From: Domibacillus robiginosus
GTDB lineage: Bacteria; Bacillota; Bacilli; Bacillales; Domibacillaceae
Length of the DNA: 64,000 nt
Direction of reading: 5' to 3'
Assembly (NCBI RefSeq): GCF_000966195.1
Contig: NZ_LAHL01000003.1
Span: 372,001-436,000, forward strand
The notes beneath the pieces were generated by a model. The model worked only from the letters and a program-made list of their open reading frames with translations, was not told the origin of the DNA and made no database searches. How positions within the stretch are numbered: position 1 is the first letter of the stretch; each line of letters begins with the position of its first letter. Both the position numbers and the translations under genes were made by a program. This document shows positions 32,675 to 44,914 of this stretch, piece by piece.

Positions 32675-34585
32675 ATGGGAACGATTCGATTAACAACCGC
32701 GCAAGCGTTAATTAAATTTTTAAATCAGCAGTATATCCATGTGGACGGCGAAGAATATCCGTTCGTGGAAGGAATATTCAATATCTTCGGCCACGGAAAC
32801 GTCGTTGGAATCGGCCAGGCACTCGAGCAAGATGCCGGGCACCTGAAAGTCTACCAGGGAAAGAATGAGCAGGGCATGGCTCAAGCTGCAATCGCCTATA
32901 GCCGTGAAATGCTTCGCCGTAAAATTTATGCAGTGACAACGTCTGCCGGTCCTGGTTCTGCGAACTTGATCGCAGCGGCAGGTACTGCATTTGCGAACAA
33001 TATTCCGGTTCTGCTGCTTCCGGCGGATACGTTTGCCACACGCCAGCCGGACCCGGTGCTGCAGCAGCTGGAGCATGAACACAGCACAGCGGTGACCACA
33101 AACGAAGCGTTTATGGCGGTTTCCCGCTACTGGGACCGCGTCACACGTCCGGAGCAGTTAATGTCGGCATTGATCCGTGCCTTTGAAGTGATGACCGACC
33201 CGGCCAAAGCCGGTCCGGCAACGATCTGCATCGCCCAGGATGTCGAAGGAGAAGCGTTCGATTACGATGAGCGTTTCTTTGACAAGCGCGTCCATTATTT
33301 GGACCGCAAGCCGGCGGTAGACCGCGAGCTGCAGGGTGCAGCAGAGCGCATCAAAGCAAGCAAAAAGCCCGTCATTATTGTCGGAGGCGGGGCCCGTTAT
33401 TCAGGCGCACGCGACATTTTAAAACAAATCTCTGAAAAACATAATATCCCGCTTGTAGAAACACAGGCCGGGAAATCAACAGTGGAAGTGTCGTTTCCAA
33501 ATAACCTGGGCGGCGTAGGTATTCTGGGTACGTCGGCTGCGAACAAAGTGGCGCGTGATACAGACTTAGTGATCGGTGTCGGCACACGCTACACAGATTT
33601 TACGACTTCATCTAAAACGCAGTTTGATTTTGACAAAACGTCATTCTTGAATATTAATGTCAGCCGCCTTCAGGCTTACAAGATGGATGGATTCCAGGTT
33701 GTCGCGGATGCAAAAATCGCACTTGAACAGCTGGCACCTCTATTGGGAGACTATGAAACCGCATTTGGCGGCCTGCTTTCAGCCTGGAAAGAAGAATGGC
33801 TGACAGAACGTGACCGTCTGGCGAATGTAGCATTTGAAAGAGAAAACTTTACACCAGAAATCAAGGATCACTTTTCTCAAGAAACGATGAATGAATATGC
33901 CGATGTGCTAGGCACTGAATTTACCCAAACGGCTGCTTTGGTTGCGGCCAATGAAGCCGTTGCACCGAACAGCATCGTCATCGGTTCAGCCGGATCCCTT
34001 CCAGGTGACCTGCAGCGCTTATGGCATTCAGATGTACCGAACACGTACCACCTGGAATACGGCTATTCCTGCATGGGCTATGAAGTGGCTGGTGCACTGG
34101 GTGCGAAACTTGCCCATCCGGACCGTGAAGTATATGCGGCTGTTGGAGACGGAAGTTTCTTGATGCTTCACACAGAGCTTGTGACAGCGCTTCAGTACGA
34201 TAAAAAAATTAATATTCTTCTGTTTGATAACTCTGGCTACGGCTGCATTAACAACCTGCAGATGGATAATGGAAGCGGTTCATACTTCTGTGAGTTCCGT
34301 ACACATGACAATCAGATTATGAACATCGATTATGCGAAGGTGGCAGAAGCCTACGGAGCAAAATCGTACAAAGCCAACACAGTAGAAGAACTGAAAGCAG
34401 CGCTTGAAGATGCGAAAAAGCAGTCCGTTTCTACATTGATTGATATGAAGGTGCTTCCGAAAACGATGTCGGACGGCTATGATGGCTGGTGGAACGTTGG
34501 CGTCGCTGAAGTATCCGAGTCTGAAAGTGTTCAAAAAGCTTATGCCGCAAGAGCGGAAAAATTAGAAACGGCGAAGATGTATTAA
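32675..34585 (+). CDS. iolD: 3D-(3,5/4)-trihydroxycyclohexane-1,2-dione hydrolase
   Basis: 636 residues, ATG at 32675 after AAGAGGTGAG. It is a thiamine-diphosphate enzyme that opens the cyclic diketone to 5-deoxy-glucuronate. The N-terminal Pyr domain has the catalytic Glu in [13 protein letters not shown]. The C-terminal PP domain has the ThDP/Mg motif [12 protein letters not shown]...[11 protein letters not shown]. Length and motif spacing match the IolD family. Fourth in operon. Confidence 0.95.
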   Translation: MGTIRLTTAQALIKFLNQQYIHVDGEEYPFVEGIFNIFGHGNVVGIGQALEQDAGHLKVYQGKNEQGMAQAAIAYSREMLRRKIYAVTTSAGPGSANLIAAAGTAFANNIPVLLLPADTFATRQPDPVLQQLEHEHSTAVTTNEAFMAVSRYWDRVTRPEQLMSALIRAFEVMTDPAKAGPATICIAQDVEGEAFDYDERFFDKRVHYLDRKPAVDRELQGAAERIKASKKPVIIVGGGARYSGARDILKQISEKHNIPLVETQAGKSTVEVSFPNNLGGVGILGTSAANKVARDTDLVIGVGTRYTDFTTSSKTQFDFDKTSFLNINVSRLQAYKMDGFQVVADAKIALEQLAPLLGDYETAFGGLLSAWKEEWLTERDRLANVAFERENFTPEIKDHFSQETMNEYADVLGTEFTQTAALVAANEAVAPNSIVIGSAGSLPGDLQRLWHSDVPNTYHLEYGYSCMGYEVAGALGAKLAHPDREVYAAVGDGSFLMLHTELVTALQYDKKINILLFDNSGYGCINNLQMDNGSGSYFCEFRTHDNQIMNIDYAKVAEAYGAKSYKANTVEELKAALEDAKKQSVSTLIDMKVLPKTMSDGYDGWWNVGVAEVSESESVQKAYAARAEKLETAKMY

Positions 34586-34601
34586 GAGGAGGCCGCACAT
34601 C

Positions 34602-35495
34602 ATGCAGGATATTTTATGGGGCATTGCCCCAATTGGCTGGCGCAACGATGACATTCCAGAAATCGGCGCTGAAAATACATTATCTCATTTATTAAGCGAC
34701 ATCGTTGTAGCGGGATTTCAAGGGACAGAAGTTGGTGGCTTCTTCCCTGAACCTGCCATTTTAAAAAAGGAACTGGCGCTGCGCAACTTAAAAATTGCGG
34801 GCCAATGGTTTTCAAGCTTTATCATTCGTGATGGGATTGAAAAAGCGTCACAGGAATTTCATACGCACTGTGCGTATTTACAAGAAGTAGAAGCAGCAGT
34901 CGCGGTTGTTTCAGAGCAAACCTACAGCATTCAAGGACTTGCTCAAAATGTATTTGCCGAAAAGCCTCACTTTACTGATGAGGAATGGACGACTCTTTGC
35001 GAAGGATTAAATGAACTGGGAAAAATTGCAGACAGTTATGGCTTGAAGCTTGTGTTTCACCACCACATGGGAACCGGCGTTCAGACGCTGGAGGAAATTG
35101 ATCGTTTAATGGATGGAACAGACCCAAACCATGTTCACCTTTTATACGATACCGGTCATATTTTTGTTTCAGATGGCGACTTCATGACACTGATCCAAAA
35201 GCATATCAATCGCATTAAACATGTTCATTTCAAAGACGTCAGACAGTCCGTAATGGATGAATGCAGACCAGGAGGAAAATCGTTTAAGGAATCGTTTTTA
35301 GCCGGCATGTTTACAGTGCCTGGAGATGGCTGCATTGATTTCAGACAGCCGTTTGACGTACTGGAGCAGCATGGATACAAAGGGTGGATCGTCATTGAAG
35401 CAGAACAGGACCCTGCGATTGCCCACCCGCTTGAGTATGCATTGATCGCCCGAAAGTATTTGGACGAGGCATTGCTTGCACGCGTGGAAAAATGA
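34602..35495 (+). CDS. iolE: 2-keto-myo-inositol dehydratase (inosose dehydratase)
   Basis: 297 residues, ATG at 34602 after AGAGGAGG. It is an AP-endonuclease-2-like TIM barrel: [11 protein letters not shown] start, [42 protein letters not shown] and IVIEAEQDP hold the metal ligands. It dehydrates scyllo-inosose to the trihydroxycyclohexane-dione used by IolD. Fifth in operon. Confidence 0.95.
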   Translation: MQDILWGIAPIGWRNDDIPEIGAENTLSHLLSDIVVAGFQGTEVGGFFPEPAILKKELALRNLKIAGQWFSSFIIRDGIEKASQEFHTHCAYLQEVEAAVAVVSEQTYSIQGLAQNVFAEKPHFTDEEWTTLCEGLNELGKIADSYGLKLVFHHHMGTGVQTLEEIDRLMDGTDPNHVHLLYDTGHIFVSDGDFMTLIQKHINRIKHVHFKDVRQSVMDECRPGGKSFKESFLAGMFTVPGDGCIDFRQPFDVLEQHGYKGWIVIEAEQDPAIAHPLEYALIARKYLDEALLARVEK

Positions 35496-35513
35496 AAAGA
35501 GGTGCACAACTGA

Positions 35514-36929
35514 ATGAATACAAATGCAGCCCCATCATCATTTTTACGTAAGATTATTATTATCTCAACGCTAGGCGGACTTCTCTTTGGTTATGATACA
35601 GGTGTGATCAACGGAGCTCTTCCTTTTATGACAGAAGAATTGGATTTAACGCCTGCATCGCAAGGTTTTGTCGCAAGTTCGCTTCTCTTCGGCGCCGCGC
35701 TTGGTGCCCTGTTTGGCGGACGGCTGTCAGACATAAACGGACGCAGGAAAAACATTTTAATGCTGGCTGTCATTTTCTTCGTAGCCACTCTTGGATGTAC
35801 ACTTGCACCAAACGTTACCGTTATGGTTGTTTCCCGTTTCGTGCTTGGACTGGCAGTAGGCGGAGCATCCGTTACCGTTCCTTCTTACCTGGCGGAAATG
35901 TCACCGGCATCACGCCGCGGTCGTATCGTAACGCAAAATGAATTGATGATCGTTAGTGGTCAGCTTTTAGCTTTTGTTTTAAATGCTATTCTTGGTACAA
36001 CACTGGGTCACGTTGAAGGAATCTGGCGTGTCATGCTGCTGATTGCTGCTCTTCCAGCTATTTTCTTATTCATCGGTATGCTGAAAGTGCCGGAAAGCCC
36101 GCGCTGGCTTGTGTCTAAGAAAAGAGACAGTGAGGCACTTGCTGTTTTAAGCCGCATTCGTTCAGAGCAAGAAGCACAAACTGAACTAGCTGAAATTAAA
36201 GCCACATTTACTGAAGAAGAACATACAAAGCAAGCTGGTTTCAAAGATCTTTCCACACCGTGGATTCGACGCATTATGTTTATTGGTGTCGGTATTGCGG
36301 TTGTGCAACAGATTACGGGTGTAAACTCGATCATGTACTATGGAACAGAGATTTTAAAAGATGCCGGCTTTACAACAGAAGCGGCACTTGTGGGTAACAT
36401 TGCAAATGGAGCCATTTCCGTACTCGCTACATTCGTTGGTATTTGGCTGTTAGGTAAAATCGGCCGCCGCCCGATGCTGATGGCAGGACTTGCCGGTACG
36501 ACGGTATGCCTTTTGTTGATTGCCGTTTTCTCAAGTGTGCTAGAAGGCTCACCAAACTTGCCATACGTTGTTCTTACTTTAACCGTTACATTCCTTGCAT
36601 TCCAGCAAGGTGCCATTTCACCAGTTACCTGGCTGATGCTTTCCGAAATTTTCCCGCTGCAGCTGCGCGGCTTTGGAATGGGCTTAACCGTTCTATTCTT
36701 ATGGCTTGTCAACTTCTTAGTCGGCTTGTCATTCCCGATCATGCTTTCAGCAGTCGGACTATCTGGAACATTTTATATTTTTGTGGCACTTGGCGTCCTG
36801 GCGATTGGATTTGTAGCAAAATTCCTTCCAGAAACGAAAGGGCTTACGCTTGAACAGTTAGAACAAAAATTCCGCAATCACGGTAAAAAACCAGCGGTAG
36901 CAGGCTATACAGAAAACAAGCGCGCTTAA
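35514..36929 (+). CDS. iolT: myo-inositol:H+ symporter of the sugar MFS (IolT-like)
   Basis: 471 residues, ATG at 35514 (AAGAGGTG upstream). Twelve membrane helices with sugar-porter signatures: GGLLFGYDTGVINGALPF, GGRLSDINGRRKNIL, PESPRWLVSKKR, QQITGVNSIMYYG, and PETKGLTLEQLE at the end. By eye it is much closer to B. subtilis IolT than to IolF, although it occupies the iolF slot of the operon. It supplies inositol to the neighbouring enzymes. Confidence 0.92.
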   Translation: MNTNAAPSSFLRKIIIISTLGGLLFGYDTGVINGALPFMTEELDLTPASQGFVASSLLFGAALGALFGGRLSDINGRRKNILMLAVIFFVATLGCTLAPNVTVMVVSRFVLGLAVGGASVTVPSYLAEMSPASRRGRIVTQNELMIVSGQLLAFVLNAILGTTLGHVEGIWRVMLLIAALPAIFLFIGMLKVPESPRWLVSKKRDSEALAVLSRIRSEQEAQTELAEIKATFTEEEHTKQAGFKDLSTPWIRRIMFIGVGIAVVQQITGVNSIMYYGTEILKDAGFTTEAALVGNIANGAISVLATFVGIWLLGKIGRRPMLMAGLAGTTVCLLLIAVFSSVLEGSPNLPYVVLTLTVTFLAFQQGAISPVTWLMLSEIFPLQLRGFGMGLTVLFLWLVNFLVGLSFPIMLSAVGLSGTFYIFVALGVLAIGFVAKFLPETKGLTLEQLEQKFRNHGKKPAVAGYTENKRA

Positions 36930-36972
36930 TGATGTAAGCGTTACAAAAGTGGCAATATAAGGGAGGAAATAA

Positions 36973-38010
<1,038 letters not shown>

Positions 38011-38069
38011 TGAAGGCGCCGGCTCGGCCGGCTCCTCAACTATTACATATAAAACAGGAGGAATATCTG

Positions 38070-38948
38070 ATGAAACTAGCACTTGACCCAACCATGTATG
38101 CAGATCTTTCTTTAAAAGAAATGGTAGATAAAACAGCGGAGCTTGGCTATGACTATATCGAGCTGTCGCCGCGTGAAGATTTTATTCCTTTTTACAAATA
38201 TCCGAAAGTGGACAGCGCGAAAATTAAAACGTTAAAGCGTGCCTGCCAGGATGCAGGGGTTCAAATTTCTTCGGTGCTTCCAGTACACTACTGGGCAGGT
38301 CCCGATGAAGACAGACGCAAAGCGGCGGTGCGTAACTGGAAACGGGCGATTGAAGTAGCTGTTGAACTCGATGTAGATTTAATGAACAGTGAATTCAATG
38401 GATCGAAGTACAATCCGGTTATTTGTGAAGAAATGTTTATTCGCTCAATGGACGAGCTGCTCCCAATCTTCGAAAAAGAAGGCGTAAAGCTGAATTTACA
38501 GGCGCACCCATACGACTTTATTGAAACAAATGCAGGCGCGATGGATATGATTCGTGCACTTGACAAAGACTGGATCAACCTTGTTTATTCGACACCGCAT
38601 ACCTTTTATTATGATGAAGGAAAAGGCGATATTGAAACAATGTTTGATGAAGCTGGTGACCGCTTAACGCACATCCTGTTTGCGGATACATTTAATCATG
38701 TGGCTTCTGACGGACTTCGCTATATTTTAAACCCGCCGGCGGTAGAAGCAACCGTTCACCAGCATTTGAATATCGGTGAAGGGGAAGTCGACTTTGATAC
38801 GATTTTCCGCAAGCTCAAAGAAATGAACTTTGATGGCATTGCGACAAATGCCGTATTCGCCTGGAAAGACAGAGCGGACTGGTCAAGTAAATTGATGCTT
38901 CAAAAAATGAAAGATGGTCTTGGACTAACAGCGAAAGTGGAGGGCTGA
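38070..38948 (+). CDS. iolH: IolH-like sugar phosphate isomerase/epimerase
   Basis: 292 residues. The open frame extends to 38010, but ATG 38070 follows AACAGGAGG and begins the conserved [10 protein letters not shown]. It is an AP-endonuclease-2-like barrel with [27 protein letters not shown] and [11 protein letters not shown] segments. IolH has no settled reaction; it belongs to the same fold as IolE and IolI. A GCCGGC-TCG-GCCGGC hairpin sits between iolG and iolH. Eighth in operon. Confidence 0.92.
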   Translation: MKLALDPTMYADLSLKEMVDKTAELGYDYIELSPREDFIPFYKYPKVDSAKIKTLKRACQDAGVQISSVLPVHYWAGPDEDRRKAAVRNWKRAIEVAVELDVDLMNSEFNGSKYNPVICEEMFIRSMDELLPIFEKEGVKLNLQAHPYDFIETNAGAMDMIRALDKDWINLVYSTPHTFYYDEGKGDIETMFDEAGDRLTHILFADTFNHVASDGLRYILNPPAVEATVHQHLNIGEGEVDFDTIFRKLKEMNFDGIATNAVFAWKDRADWSSKLMLQKMKDGLGLTAKVEG

Positions 38949-38952
38949 ACTT

Positions 38953-39798
38953 ATGAAACTTTGTTTTAACCAGGCGACTACGCTTGAAAACTCAAACTTA
39001 GAAAAAGATTTGCAGCTTTGCGAAAAGCACGGCTACGACTTTATTGAAATTCGGACGATGGACAAATTGCCGGAATACCTGGAAACAAAATCGATTGATG
39101 AACTGGCCCATTTTTTCCAAAACAATCATATTAAGCCGCTGGCCTTCAATGCACTTGTGTTTTTCAACAACCGTTCTGCAGAAGTGTACGAATCTATCAA
39201 GGCTGAATTTATTGACATGCTCGAAAAAGGAAAAAAACTCGGTGTTCAATATATTGTAGCGGTTCCACTGGTGACAGAACAAAAGTTTTTAAAAGAAGAT
39301 ATTAAGAAAAGCAGTGTTGAAGTACTAACTGAATTATCTGACCTGGCTGCGCCGTACGGCATTAAAATTGCGGTTGAATTCGTCGGCCATCCGCAGTGCA
39401 CCGTGAACACGTTTGGCCAGGCATATGACATTGTGCAGGCTGTGAATCGTGAAAACGTCGGTCTTGTGTTTGACTGCTTCCACTTCCATGCGATGGGTTC
39501 GAAGCTTGAAGACCTTCAAAAAGCGGATGGATCGAAAATTTTTATCCTTCATATTGATGACACAGAAGATTTTCCAATCGGCTTCTTAACCGATGAAGAC
39601 CGCGTTTGGCCGGGACAGGGTGCGATTGACCTTGATACGCTGCTTTCAACGCTAAAAGAAATCGGTTATGACGGTGTAGTTTCAGTAGAATTGTTCCGTC
39701 CGGAATACTACAAGCTGGAAGCGGAAGAAGCGATTCAAACAGCAAAAGAAACAACAGTCAGCGTTGTCAGCAAGTATTTCAGCATGCAGACGGTATAA
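38953..39798 (+). CDS. iolI: inosose isomerase
   Basis: 281 residues, ATG at 38953 four bases after the iolH stop. It is nearly identical by eye to B. subtilis Iol[72 protein letters not shown] and [12 protein letters not shown]. These hold the metal-binding Glu, Asp, His and Glu of the barrel. It interconverts inosose isomers so that D-chiro-inositol can also be used. Ninth in operon. Confidence 0.95.
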   Translation: MKLCFNQATTLENSNLEKDLQLCEKHGYDFIEIRTMDKLPEYLETKSIDELAHFFQNNHIKPLAFNALVFFNNRSAEVYESIKAEFIDMLEKGKKLGVQYIVAVPLVTEQKFLKEDIKKSSVEVLTELSDLAAPYGIKIAVEFVGHPQCTVNTFGQAYDIVQAVNRENVGLVFDCFHFHAMGSKLEDLQKADGSKIFILHIDDTEDFPIGFLTDEDRVWPGQGAIDLDTLLSTLKEIGYDGVVSVELFRPEYYKLEAEEAIQTAKETTVSVVSKYFSMQTV

Positions 39799-39812
39799 AA
39801 GGAGTGCTCCAA

Positions 39813-40667
39813 GTGGCATTAGTATCAATGAAAGACATGCTGCAGCAGGCAAAGCAGGGCAGTTATGCGGTTGGCCAGTACAACATTAACGGACTGGAAT
39901 TTGCCCGGGCGTTTTTGCAGGCAGCGGAAGAAGAGCGAGCGCCAATCATTTTGGCCTCATCTGATCGGCTTGTTGATTACCTTGGCGGCTTCCGTACAAT
40001 TGCTGCGATGGTGAAGGCGCTGATCGAGGAATTAAACATTACCGTGCCAGTGGCGCTTCATCTAGATCACGGCATGAGCGTCGAGCGCTGCAAGGAGGCG
40101 ATTGATGCAGGCTATACGTCTGTGATGATCGACGGCTCTCACAGCCCAATTGATAAAAACATTGCCATGACAAAAGAAGTCGTCGCGTATGCAAAGAAAA
40201 AAGGCGTAACAGTTGAAGCGGAAGTAGGTACAGTCGGCGGCCAGGAGGATGGCATGATCGGCGGTATTCAATATGCGGATTTGGATGAGTGTGTGCGGAT
40301 CGTCGAAGAAGCCGGCATTGATGCACTGGCCGCGGCCCTTGGCTCCGTTCACGGTCCATATCAGGGAGAGCCGCAGCTTGGTTTTGATGAGATGAAAGAC
40401 ATCTCAGAAAAAACAGATGTGCCGCTTGTCCTGCACGGCGGATCCGGCATTCCACTGCATCAGCTTCAGCGTGCTATAGAGCTTGGTCATGCAAAAATTA
40501 ATGTAAACACAGAAAGCATCCAGGCATGGACGAAATCCGTCCGTGAAACATTGGATCAAAATCCGGATGTATACGAGCCTCGCCTCATTTTACTGCCGGC
40601 CATTGAAGCAGTGAAAGAAGCGGTCAAAGGGAAGATGAGAGAATTTGGCACGAGCGGCAAAGCCTAA
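39813..40667 (+). CDS. iolJ: 6-phospho-5-dehydro-2-deoxy-D-gluconate aldolase
   Basis: 284 residues. The frame opens at GTG 39804, but that codon is in the AAAGGAGTG ribosome binding site. GTG 39813 has the right spacing and gives [10 protein letters not shown], as in B. subtilis IolJ. It is a class II fructose-bisphosphate-aldolase fold with Zn ligands in [30 protein letters not shown] and VLHGGSGIP. It splits DKGP into DHAP and malonate semialdehyde. Last gene of the operon; terminator follows. Confidence 0.95.
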   Translation: MALVSMKDMLQQAKQGSYAVGQYNINGLEFARAFLQAAEEERAPIILASSDRLVDYLGGFRTIAAMVKALIEELNITVPVALHLDHGMSVERCKEAIDAGYTSVMIDGSHSPIDKNIAMTKEVVAYAKKKGVTVEAEVGTVGGQEDGMIGGIQYADLDECVRIVEEAGIDALAAALGSVHGPYQGEPQLGFDEMKDISEKTDVPLVLHGGSGIPLHQLQRAIELGHAKINVNTESIQAWTKSVRETLDQNPDVYEPRLILLPAIEAVKEAVKGKMREFGTSGKA

Positions 40668-40691
40668 TGCGCTTGTCTGGTATCAAGAGAG

Positions 40692-40728
40692 AGGAGCTGG
40701 TCCATTTCATAGGACAGCTCCTTTTTCT
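40692..40728 (+). terminator. terminator of iol operon
   Basis: AGGAGCTG-GTCCATTTCATAGGA-CAGCTCCTTTTTC, 8 bp stem and T run, 25 bases after iolJ. Confidence 0.82.
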
Positions 40729-40757
40729 CAAAGAGCCGAAGAGCAGGATGTGAGCAT

Positions 40758-41948
40758 GTGAAAAAACGCAATCAACGATTATTTTTACTGATTTCTTTTC
40801 TTTTTTGGTTTTCGCACTTTATTTATATTCCTATGCTTTCCCCTTACATTGAGCAGATTGGCGGCACGTATACATTTATTGGTATAGTACTTGCCAGCTA
40901 CGGGCTCATGCAGTTTTTATTCCGTCTGCCGATCGGTATCGGGTCCGATCTTTGGAATAAGCGAAAAGGATTTGTTGTAGCCGGTATGGCTGTCAGTATG
41001 TTCAGCTGTCTTGCTTTTGCGCTGACGGAAAGTCCTGGATGGGTGCTCCTATCCCGTTCTTTGGCTGGCATTGCTGCTGCCACCTGGGTAGCGTTTACGA
41101 TTCTTTTTTCAAGCTACGCAGCGGAGAGGGATTTGCACCGGGCCATGGGTCACTTATCCTTTGCAGTTGTATTTGCTCAGCTGCTCGGGATGGCGCTCAG
41201 TGCATGGATTGTGGAAGAATGGGGCTGGCATGCACCTTACTGGCTTGGAGCCGTTTTCGGAGCCGCAGGCCTGCTGCTTTCGCTGTTTGTAGCAGAAGGA
41301 AACACAGAAACAAAACGGGAGCCGGTTCAGCTGAAGGAGCTTGGAACGGTGCTCAAGGAACCGATGCTGTTGAAAGTATCGCTGCTGTCCATACTGGCGC
41401 ATAGCATTATGTTTACAACGATGTTCGGCTTTACAACCGATTATGCACTGTCAGCAGGCATGCGGGCGGGTGACATTACGCTTCTTGTTTTTGCTTTTAT
41501 GGTGCCGCATGCCGTTTCTACCCTGTTAAGCGGAAGTTGGTTTGTTCCTAAGCTGGGCAAATGGGGCACGCTTCAAATCGCTTTTTCGGCTGCAGCGATT
41601 TTTACCATTCTTATGCCGTTTGCGGATACGAAATCAGCCCTGATCGCCCTGCAGCTGGTCAATGGGTTTGCCATGGGCCTTTTATTCCCGCTTTTTCTGG
41701 GTATGGCAGTCGAAGAAATATCTCATGCCAAACGGTCCACAGCAATGGGGGCTTATCAAGCGCTGTATGCGATCGGCATGTTCGTTGGCCCTTTTTTAGC
41801 CGGCATTTTAAATACGTATTTTGGATTAGAAGCAAGTTTTTATTTTTCCGGTGCTGTTGGTGTAGTAGGTGCTTTGTTTAGTTTTAAATGGCAGGGGAAA
41901 ATGAAAACGGAATCAATAGTTAAGCATAATAATGAGAGTTCGTTATAA
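40758..41948 (+). CDS. MFS transporter
   Basis: 396 residues, GTG start at 40758 with a weak AGGATGTGAG upstream. Twelve membrane helices are visible. The loop 2-3 motif is RLPIGIGSDLWNKRKG, a variant of the MFS GxLaDrxGrkr signature. It belongs to the small-solute/drug MFS group rather than the sugar porters, and the substrate is unknown. Lying between the iol operon and the LacI regulator it may import an inositol derivative or export a pathway product, but this is inference from position only. Confidence 0.85.
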   Translation: MKKRNQRLFLLISFLFWFSHFIYIPMLSPYIEQIGGTYTFIGIVLASYGLMQFLFRLPIGIGSDLWNKRKGFVVAGMAVSMFSCLAFALTESPGWVLLSRSLAGIAAATWVAFTILFSSYAAERDLHRAMGHLSFAVVFAQLLGMALSAWIVEEWGWHAPYWLGAVFGAAGLLLSLFVAEGNTETKREPVQLKELGTVLKEPMLLKVSLLSILAHSIMFTTMFGFTTDYALSAGMRAGDITLLVFAFMVPHAVSTLLSGSWFVPKLGKWGTLQIAFSAAAIFTILMPFADTKSALIALQLVNGFAMGLLFPLFLGMAVEEISHAKRSTAMGAYQALYAIGMFVGPFLAGILNTYFGLEASFYFSGAVGVVGALFSFKWQGKMKTESIVKHNNESSL

Positions 41949-41994
41949 TAGAGATAATAAAAACGAAATAGGAAAAAGGCAGGTGAACAACATA

Positions 41995-43023
41995 ATGAAA
42001 ATGAGTGATGTGGCAAAACGGGCGAATGTATCTCCGGCTACCGTATCCCGGGTGCTTCGCCAGCCAGATTTGGTCAGCAAAGAAACAAAAGAAAAAGTTA
42101 TGCGGGTGATTAACGAACTAAACTATAAACCGCATATGATCGCCAGCCAGTTCCGCACACGTGAAACAAAAACGATTTTAGTGGTAGTGCCGGATATTAC
42201 CCGTCCGTTCTTTTCTGAAGTGCTGCGCGGTATTGAGCATACGGCACTTCAAAACGGCTATCAGGTTATTTTAGGTGATACAGAAAACCAGGTTGAACGG
42301 GAAAAAGAATATATTGAGCTTTTGTATAGAAAGCAGGCAGACGGTGCTGTGCTGCTAACTGCCCGGATGGACCGGGACAGCCTGGAAGAATTATCATCTC
42401 AGTTTCCGATCGTTCTTGCCTGTGAATACATGGACGGACTCGACATTCCGACTGTGTCGATTGATAACGTTAGCAGTGCCCGCAAAATAACTGAGCACCT
42501 CATCAACATCGGCCACCGGAAAATTGCCCATATTTGTGGTCCGATGGACATTATTTTAAGCCGGGACCGGCAGCGCGGATATAAGCAGGCCATGATGAGC
42601 CATGATCTGCCAATCGATCCTTCCTGGGTTCAAGAAGGAGATGATGGACTGGATTCCGGCTACAATCAAATGGTGAAACTGCTCGCACTTGAAGACCGTC
42701 CGACGGCTGTATTTGTGTTTAACGATGAAATGGCTCTCGGTTCCATCAAGGCAGTGAAGGATCATGGGCTTCAGGTGCCGGAAGATATCGCCATTGTGGG
42801 ATTTGATAACCTTCGGATGGCGTCTCTTTTCAGTCCTTATATGACAACAATCGATCAGCCGAAATATGAAATTGGTCAAAAAGCAACGGATTTGCTTCTC
42901 ACACTTTTAAAAGGCGGCTCTATCGGCCGGAAAAAATTTGTTATGAAAGACGAACTGATTATCCGGGAATCCTGCGGCTTTTATCAGAAAGAGCAATTGT
43001 TTAGCGCCACCAAAGGGGTTTAG
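41995..43023 (+). CDS. LacI-family transcriptional regulator, probable iol repressor
   Basis: 342 residues. Start ATG 41995 ([10 protein letters not shown]) has AAGGCAGGTGA upstream; an in-frame ATG at 41932 lies inside the MFS gene. The helix-turn-helix [18 protein letters not shown] and hinge helix [11 protein letters not shown] are classic LacI/GalR. The effector domain starts [19 protein letters not shown]. It is near the iol operon, whose promoter region carries three LacI-type palindromes, and no DeoR-type IolR is present, so it is the obvious candidate regulator (compare the LacI-type IolQ of Geobacillus). A TATAAT at 41943-41948 gives it its own promoter. Confidence 0.9.
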   Translation: MKMSDVAKRANVSPATVSRVLRQPDLVSKETKEKVMRVINELNYKPHMIASQFRTRETKTILVVVPDITRPFFSEVLRGIEHTALQNGYQVILGDTENQVEREKEYIELLYRKQADGAVLLTARMDRDSLEELSSQFPIVLACEYMDGLDIPTVSIDNVSSARKITEHLINIGHRKIAHICGPMDIILSRDRQRGYKQAMMSHDLPIDPSWVQEGDDGLDSGYNQMVKLLALEDRPTAVFVFNDEMALGSIKAVKDHGLQVPEDIAIVGFDNLRMASLFSPYMTTIDQPKYEIGQKATDLLLTLLKGGSIGRKKFVMKDELIIRESCGFYQKEQLFSATKGV

Positions 43024-43033
43024 CCCCTTTTTA
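43012..43033 (+). terminator. terminator of LacI-family gene
   Basis: AAAGGGG-TTTA-GCCCCTTTTT; the stem begins inside the last codons and spans the TAG stop. Confidence 0.85.
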
Positions 43034-43082
43034 TCCTGGTAATAGGAAAAGGGTGGAAAAAACAAAAGGAGATGCGTACATA

Positions 43083-44015
43083 ATGACGAAACTAGTACAG
43101 ATCGGTAAAACAGATTTGCAGGTAAACCCGATTGGCTTTGGTGCCAATGCGGTAGGAGGCCATAACTTATATCCAAATTTAGATGAAGAAGCAGGACGCG
43201 TTATGGTACGAACAGCGCTTGATCAGGGTGTTAACTTCCTGGATACGGCTTTTATTTACGGACCGAAGCGCTCAGAAGAATTGATTGGTGAAGTATTGAA
43301 AGAGCGGGGCAATCGGTCAGAAGCGGTCATTGCCACGAAAGCAGCACACGTTTTAACAGGTGACGGTGAAAAGTTTGATAACTCTCCGTCTTTCTTAAAA
43401 AAATCAGTAGATGAAGCACTCGGACGCCTACAAACCGACTACATTGATTTGTTTTACATTCATTTTCCCGATGAACAAACGCCGAAAGACGAGGCAGTCG
43501 GTGCCTTAAAAGAACTGAAAGATGCCGGTAAAATCCGCCATATTGGTGTATCTAACTTTTCACTTGATCAACTGAAAGAAGCCAATAAAGATGGTCATGT
43601 AGAAGTGTTCCAGGGGGAATATAACCTTATTTCACGTGATGCAGAGGAGGAATTGTTCCCGTATCTGATCGAGAACAACATTTCTTTTGTGCCGTACTTC
43701 CCTCTTGCATCGGGCTTGTTAACAGGTAAATACGACAAGGATGCGACGTTCGATGATTTGCGCAAAGACCTGCCTTACTTCCAAAAAGGCGCATTTGAAG
43801 CAAACCTTGAAAAAGTGGATCAAATTCGTCCGATTGCAGAAGCGAAGGGAGTCGAGCTTGCTCACCTGGTGCTGGCCTGGTACTTAACACGCGATGCCAT
43901 CGATGTAATTATTCCAGGTGCGAAAAGATCCGAGCAGGTGCTGAATAACTTGAAAACACTTGACGTTCAGCTGTCACAGGACGAAATCAGCACAATCGAC
44001 CGCGTATTTGGATAA
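43083..44015 (+). CDS. iolS: aldo/keto reductase, IolS-like (AKR11A)
   Basis: 310 residues from ATG 43083 (AAAGGAGATG upstream; the frame also opens at 43053 but without ribosome binding site). Length and sequence match B. subtilis Iol[39 protein letters not shown] (catalytic Asp/Tyr), ATKAAHV (Lys), [19 protein letters not shown] (His) and [10 protein letters not shown] for NADP binding. The natural substrate is not settled; in B. subtilis the gene neighbours iolR. Its presence here supports the identity of the locus. Confidence 0.92.
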   Translation: MTKLVQIGKTDLQVNPIGFGANAVGGHNLYPNLDEEAGRVMVRTALDQGVNFLDTAFIYGPKRSEELIGEVLKERGNRSEAVIATKAAHVLTGDGEKFDNSPSFLKKSVDEALGRLQTDYIDLFYIHFPDEQTPKDEAVGALKELKDAGKIRHIGVSNFSLDQLKEANKDGHVEVFQGEYNLISRDAEEELFPYLIENNISFVPYFPLASGLLTGKYDKDATFDDLRKDLPYFQKGAFEANLEKVDQIRPIAEAKGVELAHLVLAWYLTRDAIDVIIPGAKRSEQVLNNLKTLDVQLSQDEISTIDRVFG

Positions 44016-44019
44016 AAAA

Positions 44020-44053
44020 GAAAGCAGCCCTTCATGAAGAAGGCTGCTTTTTG
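44020..44053 (+). terminator. Rho-independent terminator of iolS
   Basis: AAAGCAGCC-CTTCATGAAGAA-GGCTGCTTTTTG. Confidence 0.9.
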
Positions 44054-44105
44054 CGTGCCTATCGGGCGGACAGCAGACTGTTTTGGAAAGGAAGCTGCTT
44101 TTATA

Positions 44106-44909
44106 TTATAGACAGCCCGCTTCCGGCGCATCGATCACCAGCTGAACATCCGTTAGTAATTCATCTGTTGTTTGATAAGGACGGTCAATTTGAAGCAATC
44201 GCCGAATCACCCGTCTGGCCGGGAGGGAAAGAGTCAGTTCCTCTTCCCAGCTTTTTTCCCGTTTAGAGGATGGCTCAAAGGTGGAGTACAGCAAAAACAG
44301 TACAAAATGACCGAGTGCAAAAAAGTCGCTTTTAACCGAAAGCTCCCGAAACAGCGGGTGCTCTGTTTTTCTCCGGCGGGAGGAAGACTTGCTGCCCAGC
44401 CGACGCGCTAAGCCGAAGTCGATCACATACACAGAAGACCCATCCCATAAAATATTGGGGATTCGCAAATCTCGGTGTACAATTCCAAGCCGATGAAAAT
44501 ATTGGACAACATGAATTACATTCAGCAAAATGCGAAATGAATCCTTTTCGTTGTACACGTGGTGCTGATGAAAAATTAATTCTTCAAAATTAGGTGCATC
44601 CACAAAGTCCATTACAAAAAATGGAATACCCTTTTGCTGAAAAGCAGCAATGAATTGTGGAATAGATGGGTGGTGAAACTGCTTTAAAAAGCGGGCTTCC
44701 TGCCAAAAAAAGCGGATTTCATCCGGCTTATGCCGCTTGCGGTTACGCAGCTGTTTTACGACTACATCACGGCCGGTAGAAAGGTCCTTCGCTTTATAAG
44801 TAAGGCCATAGCTGCCCCGGCCAAGCAAGCTGATCAGTTGAAAGCGGCCTCCAGCCAGGACACCCGGCTTCAGCGGCCGCTCAATGAATCTAGAAAATAT
44901 TTTTTTCAT
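44106..44909 (-). CDS. serine/threonine protein kinase, YrzF-like
   Basis: 267 residues, a single soluble kinase domain without membrane segment. P-loop LLGRGSYGLTYKAKD, ATP Lys in DVVVKQL, catalytic loop IVHRDLRIPNILW (HRDLR in place of HRDLK; the Arg is usual in the bacillus YrzF group), and Mg motif VIDFGLARRL. The activation segment is short and basic (SKSSSRRRK). The ATG at 44909 directly abuts AAAAAGG, so initiation probably depends on coupling to the upstream peptide gene, which ends 5 bases earlier. Substrates are unknown; the Ser-rich peptide next door is a candidate. Confidence 0.88.
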   Translation of the reverse strand: MKKIFSRFIERPLKPGVLAGGRFQLISLLGRGSYGLTYKAKDLSTGRDVVVKQLRNRKRHKPDEIRFFWQEARFLKQFHHPSIPQFIAAFQQKGIPFFVMDFVDAPNFEELIFHQHHVYNEKDSFRILLNVIHVVQYFHRLGIVHRDLRIPNILWDGSSVYVIDFGLARRLGSKSSSRRRKTEHPLFRELSVKSDFFALGHFVLFLLYSTFEPSSKREKSWEEELTLSLPARRVIRRLLQIDRPYQTTDELLTDVQLVIDAPEAGCL

Positions 44910-44914
44910 CCTTT

